From positions 1 to 64,000 of the forward strand of contig JBBPYD010000148.1 in assembly GCA_038200305.1 (NCBI GenBank): a DNA stretch of 64,000 bases. Reading direction: 5' to 3'. The first letter of the stretch is position 1, and the number at the start of each line of letters is the position of its first letter. The notes below the pieces were generated by a model. The model searched no databases. It saw only the letters and a list, made by a program, of their open reading frames with translations, and was not told the DNA's origin. The position numbers and the translations under genes were made by a program. Of the stretch, positions 14,998 to 24,700 are shown one piece after another. This stretch comes from JANXXV01 sp038200305. Lineage in GTDB: Bacteria; Acidobacteriota; Terriglobia; Bryobacterales; Bryobacteraceae.

Positions 14998-16050
14998 ATG
15001 GATGGCCGCCGTGTCCGTAAGATCACTCCAGATTCGCTCCGAATTGTCGTCATCGGTGGCGGCACCGGCCTATCGGCGTTACTGCACGGATTGAAACAGC
15101 ATGTACGTTTTCCGAATGCGCCGTCATCAAACGCTATTGATCTCGATATTACAGCGGTAGTCACCGTCACCGACGATGGCGGCAGTTCGGGCAGGCTTCG
15201 CCGCGACTTCGATGTACTGCCACCCGGAGACATTCGGAACTGCATGGTGGCCATGTCGGAAGACGAAGCGCTGCTGTCGAGACTATTCCAATACCGCTTT
15301 TCCAGCGGCCGCGGCTTGAAGGGCCACAGCTTTGGGAACCTCTTCTTAACGGCGCTGACAGACCTGACAGGGGATTTCTCGAAAGCCGTACAATTGTCCT
15401 CGGAAGTGCTGGCGAGTTGCGGTCGCATCTATCCATGCACGGCAACGAACGTTGTTCTGGAAGCGGTTTTGGGGAATGGCCGCGTTGTACCGGGAGAAAG
15501 CAAAATCAGCAAAAGCAAATCCGCGATTCACCGGATTCAGATCGTCCCTGCTGACTGCAAACCGGTTCCGGAAGCCTTGCAGGCGATTGCAGACGCGGAT
15601 TTGATTTCGCTCGGACCCGGTTCCTTGTTTACCAGTGTGATTCCGAATCTGCTGGTGAAAGGCGTTCCGGAGGCGATCGCGCAGTCGGCGGCTATCAAGG
15701 CCTACTTCGTGAATTTGATGTGGCAGCCTGGAGAGACCATCAATTTTCGCGCGTCCGATCACGTGGAAGCCATCCAAAGGCATGCGGGCATGCGGTTGCT
15801 GGACTATGCCATTGTGAACACCAAGCCGATTACAGCGCCGCTCAAGCGCCGGTACGCCCAACATATGTTGCAGCCGGTGGAGAATGACATTGACCGGATG
15901 GCCGAGTTGGGAGTAAAAGTGCTTTCTCGAAATTTGGCCTCCGGCTCTCTGAAGGTGCGGCACGATTCAGCGGCAATTGCAGAGGTTGCAATTCACCTCG
16001 CCGGGGAAGGCCGCCGGCGAAAGATGCAGAAATCGAAAGTAAAACAATAA
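14998..16050 (+). CDS. yvcK: YvcK/CofD-like gluconeogenesis factor
   Basis: This 350-aa protein matches the YvcK family: IVVIGGGTGLSALLHGLK at the N-terminus, VVTVTDDGGSSGRLRRDF (~57-75), PPGDIRNCMVAMS (~78-90), then SFGNLFLTALT and LGPGSLFTSVIPNLLV (~205-220). In Firmicutes and Mycobacterium, YvcK binds UDP-sugars and links carbon metabolism to cell-wall synthesis. The stop overlaps the glmU start as TAATG. That coupling is meaningful because GlmU makes UDP-GlcNAc, a YvcK-bound ligand in studied relatives. Confidence 0.9.
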   Translation: MDGRRVRKITPDSLRIVVIGGGTGLSALLHGLKQHVRFPNAPSSNAIDLDITAVVTVTDDGGSSGRLRRDFDVLPPGDIRNCMVAMSEDEALLSRLFQYRFSSGRGLKGHSFGNLFLTALTDLTGDFSKAVQLSSEVLASCGRIYPCTATNVVLEAVLGNGRVVPGESKISKSKSAIHRIQIVPADCKPVPEALQAIADADLISLGPGSLFTSVIPNLLVKGVPEAIAQSAAIKAYFVNLMWQPGETINFRASDHVEAIQRHAGMRLLDYAIVNTKPITAPLKRRYAQHMLQPVENDIDRMAELGVKVLSRNLASGSLKVRHDSAAIAEVAIHLAGEGRRRKMQKSKVKQ

Positions 16051-17435
16051 TGCAAAAGAACCTTAGTATTGTGATTCTGGCAGCCGGACTGGGCACCAGA
16101 ATGAAATCGCGGAAGGCGAAGGTGCTTCACCAGGCGGGCGGGTTGACTCTGGTGGAACACGTGGTCAATTCCGCGCTCGCCATCACTGCACCGGAGCGCG
16201 TGGTGGTTGTGATCGGCCATCAGGCTGAAGAAGTTCGCAACGCCGTAGGCGGCCGCGGTGTGCGATTCGCCGTCCAGGCCAACCAAAAAGGGACTGGTGA
16301 CGCGCTCGCGGTTTGCCGCGATGTTGTACCGGATCAGCATGGCTTGCTGGTGGTGCTGTATGGAGACTGCCCGCTGCTTTCCGTTGAAACACTGGAAACC
16401 TTAATTGCCCATCACCGGGGTTCCGGCGCCGCGGCAACCGTGATCACGACGATGCTGGAGGATCCAAGTGGATACGGGCGCTCGATAGTGAGTGCGGCCG
16501 GATACGTGGAAGCGATTGTCGAACACAAAGTGGCAACGCCTGAACAAAGAGCGGTGCGACAGATCAATTCCGGAATTTACTGTTTCAACGCAGAGCTTCT
16601 TTGGAAGCATCTATCTGAGATTCAGTCCAATCCGGTTTCAAATGAGTTTTATCTCACCGATATTGTGGAGATTTTGAACAGGGCCGGGTACAATGTCAGC
16701 GCGTTGTTGCATACGGATGCGAATGAGTTGATGGGCATCAACACGCGAGTCGAGCTCGCAATGGTGGATCGGATTTTCCGGGATCGCAAGGTGAAGCAAT
16801 TGATGCTGGACGGCGTCACCGTTCAGAGTACGGAGACTGTCATCGTGGATCCATTTGTTCGAGCGGGAATGGATTCATTGATCGATCCGTTTGCGCAGTT
16901 GTTGGGTAAAACGAGTATCGGTGAAAACTGCCGCATCGGGTCCGGCGCCATCGTGCGCGATTCGCAGCTTGCCGACGGGGTGGAGATTGCTCCGTATACC
17001 CTGATCACATCGTCGGTAATTGGCGCTGGCGCGACCATCGGTCCGTTCGCGCGGCTAAGGCAAGATAACCACGTAGGCGCCAATGCGCATATCGGGAATT
17101 TTGTGGAGTTGAAGAAGACTACATTGGGCCCAGGCGCCAAGGCCGGGCATCTGGCCTATTTGGGAGATTCGATCATCGGCGCAGGCGCAAATATAGGAGC
17201 GGGCACAATCACCTGTAATTACGACGGCGCCGCGAAGCATCGGACGGCCATTGGCGATCGTGCCTTTGTGGGCAGCAATGCCACGCTGGTGGCGCCAATA
17301 GAGATCGGCAGCGGCAGCTATGTGGCGGCAGGTTCCGTGATTACCGAAAACGTTCCGGAAGATGCGTTGGCGCTGGGGCGCAGCCGGCAGGTGAATAAAG
17401 AAGGGTGGGTGAAGAAGCGGGGAAAAAAGGGTTAG
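16050..17435 (+). CDS. glmU: Bifunctional GlmU (UDP-GlcNAc synthesis)
   Basis: This 461-aa protein makes UDP-N-acetylglucosamine for peptidoglycan and lipopolysaccharide. The N-terminal pyrophosphorylase domain begins VILAAGLGTRMKSRKAKVLH. The nucleotide- and metal-site segments VVLYGDCPLLS and GINTRVELA follow. The C-terminal left-handed beta-helix acetyltransferase domain starts near residue 255 with repeated hexapeptides (GENCRIGSGAIVRDSQL, GAGANIGAGTITCNYDG) and contains the catalytic-type region ELKKTTLGPGAKAGHLAYLG. Length matches the family. Expression is coupled to yvcK through the TAATG overlap at 16048-16052. Confidence 0.95.
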   Translation: MQKNLSIVILAAGLGTRMKSRKAKVLHQAGGLTLVEHVVNSALAITAPERVVVVIGHQAEEVRNAVGGRGVRFAVQANQKGTGDALAVCRDVVPDQHGLLVVLYGDCPLLSVETLETLIAHHRGSGAAATVITTMLEDPSGYGRSIVSAAGYVEAIVEHKVATPEQRAVRQINSGIYCFNAELLWKHLSEIQSNPVSNEFYLTDIVEILNRAGYNVSALLHTDANELMGINTRVELAMVDRIFRDRKVKQLMLDGVTVQSTETVIVDPFVRAGMDSLIDPFAQLLGKTSIGENCRIGSGAIVRDSQLADGVEIAPYTLITSSVIGAGATIGPFARLRQDNHVGANAHIGNFVELKKTTLGPGAKAGHLAYLGDSIIGAGANIGAGTITCNYDGAAKHRTAIGDRAFVGSNATLVAPIEIGSGSYVAAGSVITENVPEDALALGRSRQVNKEGWVKKRGKKG

Positions 17436-17764
17436 GGCTTCTTTTGCTGCGTGTTCCGGACGATGATGCGGACGGCCACGTCACCTTGCTCACTGGTTTT
17501 AAAACCGACGGTGACTCTCGCTTTCATCTTCAACTTTCCTTCCACTTTCGTTTCGCCGGTGATCAGAAAGCTGCGGTTCTCCGGTGGCTTTCCAAGGATC
17601 GCCCTTGCAACGGTGATTTTGCCTTCCGGCATTTGGGAGATGGTTCCGGAAAAGAATTCGTAATTCGTGTCAGTGGCCGCGGTTCCCTGCTCTTGTGCGT
17701 GTACCACGGGCCGGAGGATCGGAGTAGTTAACGCAAGAATTAGAACTGACTTAATGAGCCACAT
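17432..17764 (-). CDS. Hypothetical secreted protein
   Basis: This 110-aa protein begins with a signal peptide (MWLIKSVLILALTTPILRPV, probable cleavage after VHAQ) and continues as a beta-rich domain (FFSGTISQMPEGKITVARAI, then FLITGETKVEG and ARVTVGFKTSEQGDVAVRIIV). This suggests a small OB-like or SH3-like periplasmic domain. No family is recognised. It overlaps the glmU end by 4 bp in convergent orientation and lies downstream of truB on the same strand. Confidence 0.6.
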   Translation of the reverse strand: MWLIKSVLILALTTPILRPVVHAQEQGTAATDTNYEFFSGTISQMPEGKITVARAILGKPPENRSFLITGETKVEGKLKMKARVTVGFKTSEQGDVAVRIIVRNTQQKKP

Positions 17765-17797
17765 CTTTTAGACTAAGCAAATCGAATGAAGGACACG

Positions 17798-17818
17798 TGA
17801 AGTTCAGATTAAACTTCA
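17798..17818 (-). terminator. Weak hairpin between truB and the secreted protein gene
   Basis: TGAAGTT and AACTTCA form a 7-bp stem with a 7-nt loop in the gap downstream of truB. There is no clean U-run, so termination is uncertain. Confidence 0.25.
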
Positions 17819-17837
17819 TTCACGAATTGAATACAGC

Positions 17838-18719
17838 TTACAGCACCAGGACGGGATGATAAAGGTGAGGTAATTTCGCTTCGCCGATTGCGACCAAATC
17901 CCCTTGCGGCGACACTGCCTTCACAAACCTGGAGTCAGGCAGGGCGCGAAAGGGCGACACTCGGAAATCGCGGCCTTGCCGTATGAAACCAATGGTGAAA
18001 TCATCCACGTACTCACTGGGAAATTCCGGGAGTAAATCGGCGCAGGGGATGGTGGCTTCCGCCAAATTTCCCGCTTGTGCCAGTTCGCCTAACCGGTCAA
18101 GCGTGTGCGCCATACCGGCATCAAAGCCCCCCACGGAAACGCGCCGCAAGCGGCTGAGAAATGCCCCGCATCCAAGGGCCTGCCCCAGATCGTGCGCAAT
18201 GCTGCGAATATAGGTTCCCGCCGAGCAATGGACACGGATCTCAAATTCGGACGTACGGAAATCCATCACCTCTAATGAGAAAATTTCCACCTCGACCGCC
18301 TTCATCTCCACCGGGATATTATTGCGTGCGAGCCGGTAAGCGGGAGTCCCTGCTATTTTCTTTGCTGAAATGGCGGGTGGAATTTGACTGATGGTCCCAC
18401 GGAATTTCGCCAACTCCGAATCTACGCGGCTGCGATCGAGTGAAACTTCGCATTTAGCGGACGTCGCCGAACCGGCCGCATCATAGGTATCCGTAGACCA
18501 GCCGAACTGGATGACGGCGTGATATACCTTGTCGCTCCGATTGAAAAACTGCGCCAGACGGGTGGCACGGTTAATCACCAGAGGAAGCACTCCGGTGGCG
18601 TCCGGGTCCAAAGTGCCCAAATGGCCGACTTTCTTGGTGTTGGCAAGCCGCCGAATCCGGTTGACCACGTCGTGAGATGTCCAGCCTGCGGGTTTATCGA
18701 CGACAATCAATCCATCCAT
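17838..18719 (-). CDS. truB: tRNA pseudouridine-55 synthase TruB
   Basis: ATG 18719 is chosen because GGGGAA lies just upstream, giving a 293-aa protein starting MDGLIVVDKPAGWTSHDVVN. The motif HLGTLDPDATGVLPLVINRA contains the catalytic aspartate (GTLDPxATG). The KVYHAVIQFGWSTDTYD and SAGTYIRSIAHDLGQALGCG blocks are also typical. The enzyme converts U55 to pseudouridine in the T-loop of tRNAs. It is divergent from the ABC exporter gene, with about 50 bp between starts. Confidence 0.93.
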   Translation of the reverse strand: MDGLIVVDKPAGWTSHDVVNRIRRLANTKKVGHLGTLDPDATGVLPLVINRATRLAQFFNRSDKVYHAVIQFGWSTDTYDAAGSATSAKCEVSLDRSRVDSELAKFRGTISQIPPAISAKKIAGTPAYRLARNNIPVEMKAVEVEIFSLEVMDFRTSEFEIRVHCSAGTYIRSIAHDLGQALGCGAFLSRLRRVSVGGFDAGMAHTLDRLGELAQAGNLAEATIPCADLLPEFPSEYVDDFTIGFIRQGRDFRVSPFRALPDSRFVKAVSPQGDLVAIGEAKLPHLYHPVLVL

Positions 18720-18770
18720 GTTTCCCCACTGTATCATCCGGCCAAATCGCCGCTGGTAAACTGAGAGGTA

Positions 18771-20642
18771 GTGGAAGAAGAAGTAATCGGCAAGGCATAT
18801 GACAGCCGTTTGATGCGGCGGCTGCTCACCTACATGCGGCCGTACAAGGATACGGTAGCGTTCTCACTCGCATTCCTGATTGCCGATTCGCTGTTTCAAA
18901 TTGCGGGACCGCTACTCACAAAGCTGGCAATCGACAAATACCTGGTTCCGAATACCGCCCGGCAGCCGGGGCCGCTGGATGCGTTCCTTTCGGCTGAACC
19001 GTGGACCGGTCTATCGCAGATTTCCGCCTTGTATCTCTTCTCATTGCTGGGAGTCCTGCTGACGGAGTTCGGACAAACCTACCTGATGCAGTGGACGGGT
19101 CAGAATGCCATGTCGGACCTCCGCCACCAGTTGATGCAGCATCTGCAGAGGCTGGACGTTGCATTTTTCGACCGCAATCCCGTGGGCCGTCTGGTGACCA
19201 GGGTCACGACGGACGTGGACGTCTTGAATGATCTGTTTACGTCCGGACTTGTGAACATTCTGGGCGATCTGCTAACGCTGAGTTTTGTGATTGCGGTGAT
19301 GTTCCGCATGAGCCCGGGGATGACAGGCCTTCTGTTGGCAGTGTTGCCGCTGGTAGTGCTGGTGACCGCGCTGTTCCGGCGTTCGGTGTCTAGCAGCTAC
19401 CGCCGCATCCGGGTGGCGATCGCGAGGATTAACGCCTATCTACAGGAGCACGTGAACGGCATCTCCGTGTTGCAACTCTTCAATCGCGAAGCCAAGAGCA
19501 TGAAAGAGTTCAGCCAAATCAACCGCGATCATATGGATGCGTTCAAAGATTCCATTTTCGCTTATGGCTGGTTCTACCCGGTAGTGGAATTCCTAAGTAT
19601 GCTCGCGCTCGCGCTTTTGCTTGCCTACGGCGGCTTACGTATCCGGGCCGGCGCGCTCTCTCTGGGAACGCTGGTTGCCTTCCTGCAGTTTGGAACGCGC
19701 TTCTTCCGCCCGATTCAGGATTTGAGTGAGAAGTACAATATTCTGCAAGGCGCCATGGCGGCTTCTGAGCGGATATTCAAGCTGCTGGACACCAAGCCCA
19801 CTGTCGTTTCGCCGGCGCGTGCCAAACCGGACTCCAACCTTCCGGCTTCCATCGAATTCGATCGTGTATGGTTCGCATACGCAGACGAAGATTGGGTGCT
19901 GCAAGATGTCAGTTTCAGCATTTCACCCGGCGAGACCATCGCCGTGGTAGGGCACACCGGGGCGGGTAAAACCACCATCACCAACCTGCTGCTCCGGTTC
20001 TATGATGTGCAGAAGGGAGCCATTCGCATCGGCGGAGTGAATGTGCGGGATTTCGATCTGCTCGAATTGCGGCGCCAGTTTGGGGTCGTTTTGCAGGACC
20101 CATATCTGTTTTCCGGCACCATCGCCGATAATATCCGGCTTGGCACGACCGGCATCACAGACGAGGCATTGGAGCTGGCGGCAGAGAAGGTCAACTTGAA
20201 AGATTTCATCGATCGTTTGCCCAACGCTTATGATGAGCCGGTGCGGGAAAGAGGCAATGGTCTTTCTACCGGACAGAAACAGTTGGTCAGCTTCGCGCGT
20301 GCTTTAGCTCACGATCCCCGCATCTTGATTCTGGATGAGGCGACATCCAGCGTGGATACAGACACGGAGATTCGTGTTCGAGAGGCGCTCGGGCGGCTGG
20401 TGCAAGGCCGCACGTCCATCATCATCGCTCACCGGCTCTCAACCATTCAGCGTGCGGACCGCATCTTTGTAATGCACAAAGGACGGCTCCGCGAGACCGG
20501 CACGCACCAGCAGTTGTTGGCGATGCGGGGCATCTACTGGAAGCTGTACCAGTTGCAGTACAAAGACCAGGAGTGGCGGCCCGTAGGCGCGAACGGCAAA
20601 CGTGGGGCGCCACCGGCTGAGCAGATGGAAGTTCGTGGATGA
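18771..20642 (+). CDS. ABC exporter, fused permease-ATPase (MsbA/lipid A or multidrug type)
   Basis: The 623-aa protein starts at GTG 18771. The N-terminal half is a six-helix transmembrane domain (segments near residues 29-50, 82-100, 157-205, 257-305). The C-terminal half is the ATPase with Walker A VVGHTGAGKTTITNL (~390-404), Q-loop VVLQDPYLFSGTI, signature LSTGQKQLVS, Walker B ILILDEATSSVD and switch IIIAHRLST. The signature reads LSTGQ instead of LSGGQ, a tolerated variant. As a half-transporter it should dimerise in the inner membrane. The substrate is unknown. Confidence 0.9.
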   Translation: MEEEVIGKAYDSRLMRRLLTYMRPYKDTVAFSLAFLIADSLFQIAGPLLTKLAIDKYLVPNTARQPGPLDAFLSAEPWTGLSQISALYLFSLLGVLLTEFGQTYLMQWTGQNAMSDLRHQLMQHLQRLDVAFFDRNPVGRLVTRVTTDVDVLNDLFTSGLVNILGDLLTLSFVIAVMFRMSPGMTGLLLAVLPLVVLVTALFRRSVSSSYRRIRVAIARINAYLQEHVNGISVLQLFNREAKSMKEFSQINRDHMDAFKDSIFAYGWFYPVVEFLSMLALALLLAYGGLRIRAGALSLGTLVAFLQFGTRFFRPIQDLSEKYNILQGAMAASERIFKLLDTKPTVVSPARAKPDSNLPASIEFDRVWFAYADEDWVLQDVSFSISPGETIAVVGHTGAGKTTITNLLLRFYDVQKGAIRIGGVNVRDFDLLELRRQFGVVLQDPYLFSGTIADNIRLGTTGITDEALELAAEKVNLKDFIDRLPNAYDEPVRERGNGLSTGQKQLVSFARALAHDPRILILDEATSSVDTDTEIRVREALGRLVQGRTSIIIAHRLSTIQRADRIFVMHKGRLRETGTHQQLLAMRGIYWKLYQLQYKDQEWRPVGANGKRGAPPAEQMEVRG

Positions 20643-20742
20643 TGGAGACTCTGTTTCCTCCGAAACAGGTCCGGTAGCGGCAATCCACCGTACTTCGCTG
20701 ATACGGCCGGACCCAGCCTCTGGACTGTCTGATAGGTCGGGC

Positions 20743-20786
20743 GAAAGGAGTTGGCGAGGCCAATGAAAGGAGTTGGTGAGGCCAAC
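20743..20786. repeat. 22-bp direct repeat, two copies
   Basis: Two adjacent 22-bp units starting gaaaggagttgg differ at two positions (c/t in the middle, t/c at the end). They lie in the 257-bp gap between the ABC exporter and the secreted protein. I see no gene in this gap; the surrounding GC-rich sequence looks like intergenic repeat material. Confidence 0.6.
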
Positions 20787-20899
20787 TTTTGAGGTTGTCT
20801 CCAGCCGGCTATGAGGACTTTTCGGCTACACGGCGGCGTCTCAGCAGCGCCGTACAGGGGACGAAAGTACTATTGTGTTGTTTATGAAACCGCCTAGAG

Positions 20900-21727
20900 T
20901 TGGCTGTGCCCAATCAAGATCGGAAAAAAAATCAAATACTGCGAACACGCCTATTGCTCTTGCTACTGGTCTCAAGCGGTTCATTTGCGCAACAGATAAC
21001 GCCGCTGCCTGAAGGAAGCAATGAAAACCTGAATCAGATGGAGCTTGAAAGGAGAGGAAGCAACCTCAAGAGCAAACAGAAACATGTCATAGTGTTTCCG
21101 GGAGACGACGTGGTGCCGCAATTTGTGGATGGCAGTGGATGGTCTACCACGATTACTCTGACTAACCTGGATACCAAACGGGTGAAAACAACCGTATATT
21201 TCTTCACTGAAACTGGAACCGACATGACGGTGACCATTAATGGAGTGGGTACGGCGCGGGCCGCTGATGTGACACTCGACCGTTATGCCAGCTTATCGTT
21301 TAACACAGCCGGCACTGCGCCCTCCTTGCAAGTAGGCTGGGCCTATCTGGTCAGCGGGAGTCCCGACTTCGAAGCCGTCGTGCCTGTCGTCAACGAATTT
21401 GAGAATCACTTCATCTTGCTGTACGACAACACCAATAGCTATGTGACGGCCCTTGCTCTTGCAAACCCCGATATAACGCCAATTACAGCGAACTTTACCA
21501 TCCGTGGTGAAAACCCCACGGTGCTTGATAATCAAAAGCTTACACTCGGCAAGTTCGCCCATACGGCGGGCACGCTGCCTGACATGTTCCCAATAACCGC
21601 AGGCCGCCGCGGGACGCTCGAAATCACAGCGACTGGGTTTGGTGTTGGGGTTGTCGGTCTACGGTTCAATCCAGGCGGCGCGTTCACATCTTTCAATGTA
21701 TTGTCTAATCTGGATTGGCTGAAATGA
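20900..21727 (+). CDS. Hypothetical secreted beta-rich protein
   Basis: This 275-aa protein has a basic N-terminus and a hydrophobic core (LLLLLLVSSGSFAQ) forming a signal peptide. The mature part is beta-rich (VVPQFVDGSGWSTTITLTNL, TVYFFTETGTDMTVTINGVG, a LQVGWAYLVSG strand, ALALANPDITPITANFTIRG). Such repeated 'world-facing' Ig-like strands recur in acidobacterial secreted proteins of unknown function. The start at TTG 20900 is uncertain; GTG 20906 is an alternative. It is convergent with the Oar-like receptor, with only 10 bp between stops. Confidence 0.65.
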   Translation: MAVPNQDRKKNQILRTRLLLLLLVSSGSFAQQITPLPEGSNENLNQMELERRGSNLKSKQKHVIVFPGDDVVPQFVDGSGWSTTITLTNLDTKRVKTTVYFFTETGTDMTVTINGVGTARAADVTLDRYASLSFNTAGTAPSLQVGWAYLVSGSPDFEAVVPVVNEFENHFILLYDNTNSYVTALALANPDITPITANFTIRGENPTVLDNQKLTLGKFAHTAGTLPDMFPITAGRRGTLEITATGFGVGVVGLRFNPGGAFTSFNVLSNLDWLK

Positions 21728-21737
21728 GATTTCCACC

Positions 21738-24700
21738 TCAAAACACCACACGCACGCCCACCTGAATGATGCGGTTTCCGGATCGAGTCAGAATCTTGCC
21801 GAAGTCGCTGGAACTCATCGTCACGTTCGGGTTCCCAAGGTTGTTATGGTTTAGAAAGTTGTACGCTTCGCCACGCAGTTGCATGTTGAACCGCTCACCC
21901 AGCTTCACCCTTTTGAGCAGGGCAAGGTTCGTACCCCAAGTCGTGGGGCCAAGCAGCGAGTTGCGAGCCAGATTCCCGAAGACAGTATGTGTCGCCGGCT
22001 GGGCAAACACGCTCGTGTCGAAATAGCGGTTCATCTGCTGATCGCGCGAACCGCCCGTGTAGGCGATGGAACCCTTCAGATCGGGGCGGTCGCCCGCTAC
22101 CGAGTCGTAATTCCAGTCGCTCCCCAACGTCACATTCAGGAAGTCGCCGCTGGTAATCGTGGCCGTACCTGAAAGCTGCCAGCCGTTCGTAGCAAGCTGC
22201 AACGCTCGTCCGGAGTTCTGAACTCCGGGAATGTCATAAACATAAAACGCGCGGAACTGATGCCGGTTTCCATCGGGCGCCCGCTCGCCATCCCAGTTCG
22301 CGGGATTCGCCGTTTGAATGTTGCTGTTGCCTGTGGGGTCCTCCGCGACGATGTCATAGAACGCGCCATAGACGTATGTAAATCGCGCCGTTAGTCCTTT
22401 CGCCGCGCGGATGTCGCCGGTCAATTGCAGCGAATCGAACCAACTCCGCGCGCGCGGATAAATGATGCCTACGTTGCTGTAGTTCGCTAGAGGGCGGCGG
22501 CTTTCTAGGTTATTGAGGGTGCCGGTAGGGGACGGAAGCGGCAAATTCCCGGGCAGAATTTGCAGCATATGGAAGCCCCGGTTTGCCACGTAACCAGCCG
22601 ACGCCGTAAAGACGCGGTTAAACTGCTTTTCAAACGTCACGTTCCACTGAATGCTATATGGCGTGCGGAAGCTCTTGTCAAACCCGATGATGTTGTTCAG
22701 CTTCGGCGGATAATTGTAGTTTGAAACATCCGAACTAAATGGCGTAGGCGGTTTCGGGAACACGACTGCGCGGCTGGTCCCCCATAGATCCACCAGACTC
22801 GTCGTGTCTCCACCGTTCGCGTTCGGCCGCCATGGCGGAGCCTCCACGCTCCATAAGCGCACCTGCAGCGGATTGTAGGAAAAGTAATACCCTGCGCCGG
22901 CGCGGACAACCGTCGTCCCCTTGCCCGTCAGGTCGTAGGCGGCACCTAAGCGGGGAGCGATATTCGTCTTGTCATTCTTCGCGAATCCGTTCGGGATGCC
23001 GGGATCGCCGGCGAACGCCAGTCCGGCCGGAGCTTTCGGGTACAGCGTGGATTGATAGCCGGGAATGTAAGCATCGGCGCGGTTCCTCTCCTCGGCCGGC
23101 GCTTGATACAACTCATAGCGGAGCCCCGGTGTTAACGTCAGCCGGTTTGTAATCTTCCATTCGTCCTGCGCAAAGAAGAACGTGGACCAGGTATGAATGT
23201 TGTAGTCGAGGAGACCTACGGTTGAAAACGTCGCCGTTCTTCCCATTAGGAAATCGGCCACGGAGTAACCGAAGACATTTTGAGTCTGCTTTCCGGAAGG
23301 ATCTGTCGAAGAAGCGCGTCCATCGAAGTTCAGCGTCAGGCTGTCCTGATCGTTGTACTGAAGAACGTCGTCTTTTTGCATCTCATAGCCGAACTTGAAA
23401 TTGTGGCGGAGCTTGTTCCATGAGACTGTCGAGCCAAAGCGATAATTGTACTGGTTGAAACGGCTGAGATTGCCCTGCACCGCTGAGAATCCGTCGCCGA
23501 TTTTGATGATAGGCAGAAACTTCCGTACCCCTGCCTGCACATCCGGCCAGTTCGCGCCGAAGTCGGCGAGATTTCTTCCGACGTTCGCCTGCCCGCGATC
23601 GGCATCCAATCGTCCAATGGCGAACTTGCTCTCAATCAGCAGGTTCGGTTTCACAATCCACGTATGGCGCGCAATGCCAGTATGCTGTTGGCTCGCATTG
23701 ATCTGCGGCCCCCACGCGGGCACGTTTCCTCCGGCGGTCGTGTTCGACTGATTTTGATAACCCCAGGTGTGGAAGTAGCTCACTTGAATCGAATGCGCCT
23801 GATTGAACGCGTGATCGATTTTCCCGAGCACTTCGCGGTTCTGGGTCGGATCCACATAACTCCAAACGTACCGGTCGCCGTAATTGCCCACGGTTGGAAT
23901 CACCTTCATCAGATTCTGCGCTACAGGGTCCAACAATCGTTTCGGAATAATGTTGCCCGCCAGAGGCTGGTGTGTATCGGGATCGTAAAGCGGACTCTTG
24001 AATTGGGAGAAATCGCCGGACACCATGGCCGCTGTCGGAAACTTGATCGTGTTCTGGAAACCGGACGCCTGATCGTGATAGTCCATGTACGAAGCAAAGA
24101 AGAACGTCTTGTTATGGATAACCGGTCCGCCCAATGTTCCACCCCACTGGCGAAGACGGTCGATAGCGCGAGGAGATCCACTCAGGTTGCGGCTCCAGCT
24201 ATTCGCATTCAAATCTTCGTTGTGCAGATAGCCGAAAGCGGCGCCGTGCAGCGTATTTGTTCCCGATTTCGTGATGATGTTGAATGCGCCGCCGGGCTGT
24301 TTGCCGAACTCGGCCGACGCGTTCGATGTGGCGACATTTACTTCCTGCACCGCCTCTGGATTCGGAAACTGCATAGCCGTATTGCGGAAGGGTCCCGTGT
24401 TGTCGCTGCCATCCAGGTAAAACACATTGCGGGCCTGGCGATTGCCGTTAACGTTCGCGGACGTCCCCGTGATATTCATCACCTGGGATGCGCCGTTTTG
24501 AATCGTCACACCAGGAGCCATTTCGGCGTACGACAACGCGTTCCGCGTCCCCGAGGGCAGATCGATTACCATCTTCTCGGACACGTTCGTCGAAACCTGC
24601 GCGGAGACGGAATCGACTCGAACCGCCGACGCGGAAATTTCGACAGTTTCCGACACGGAGCCGAGTTGCATGGTCAGGTCCACGCGTGTCGTCTTGTTCA

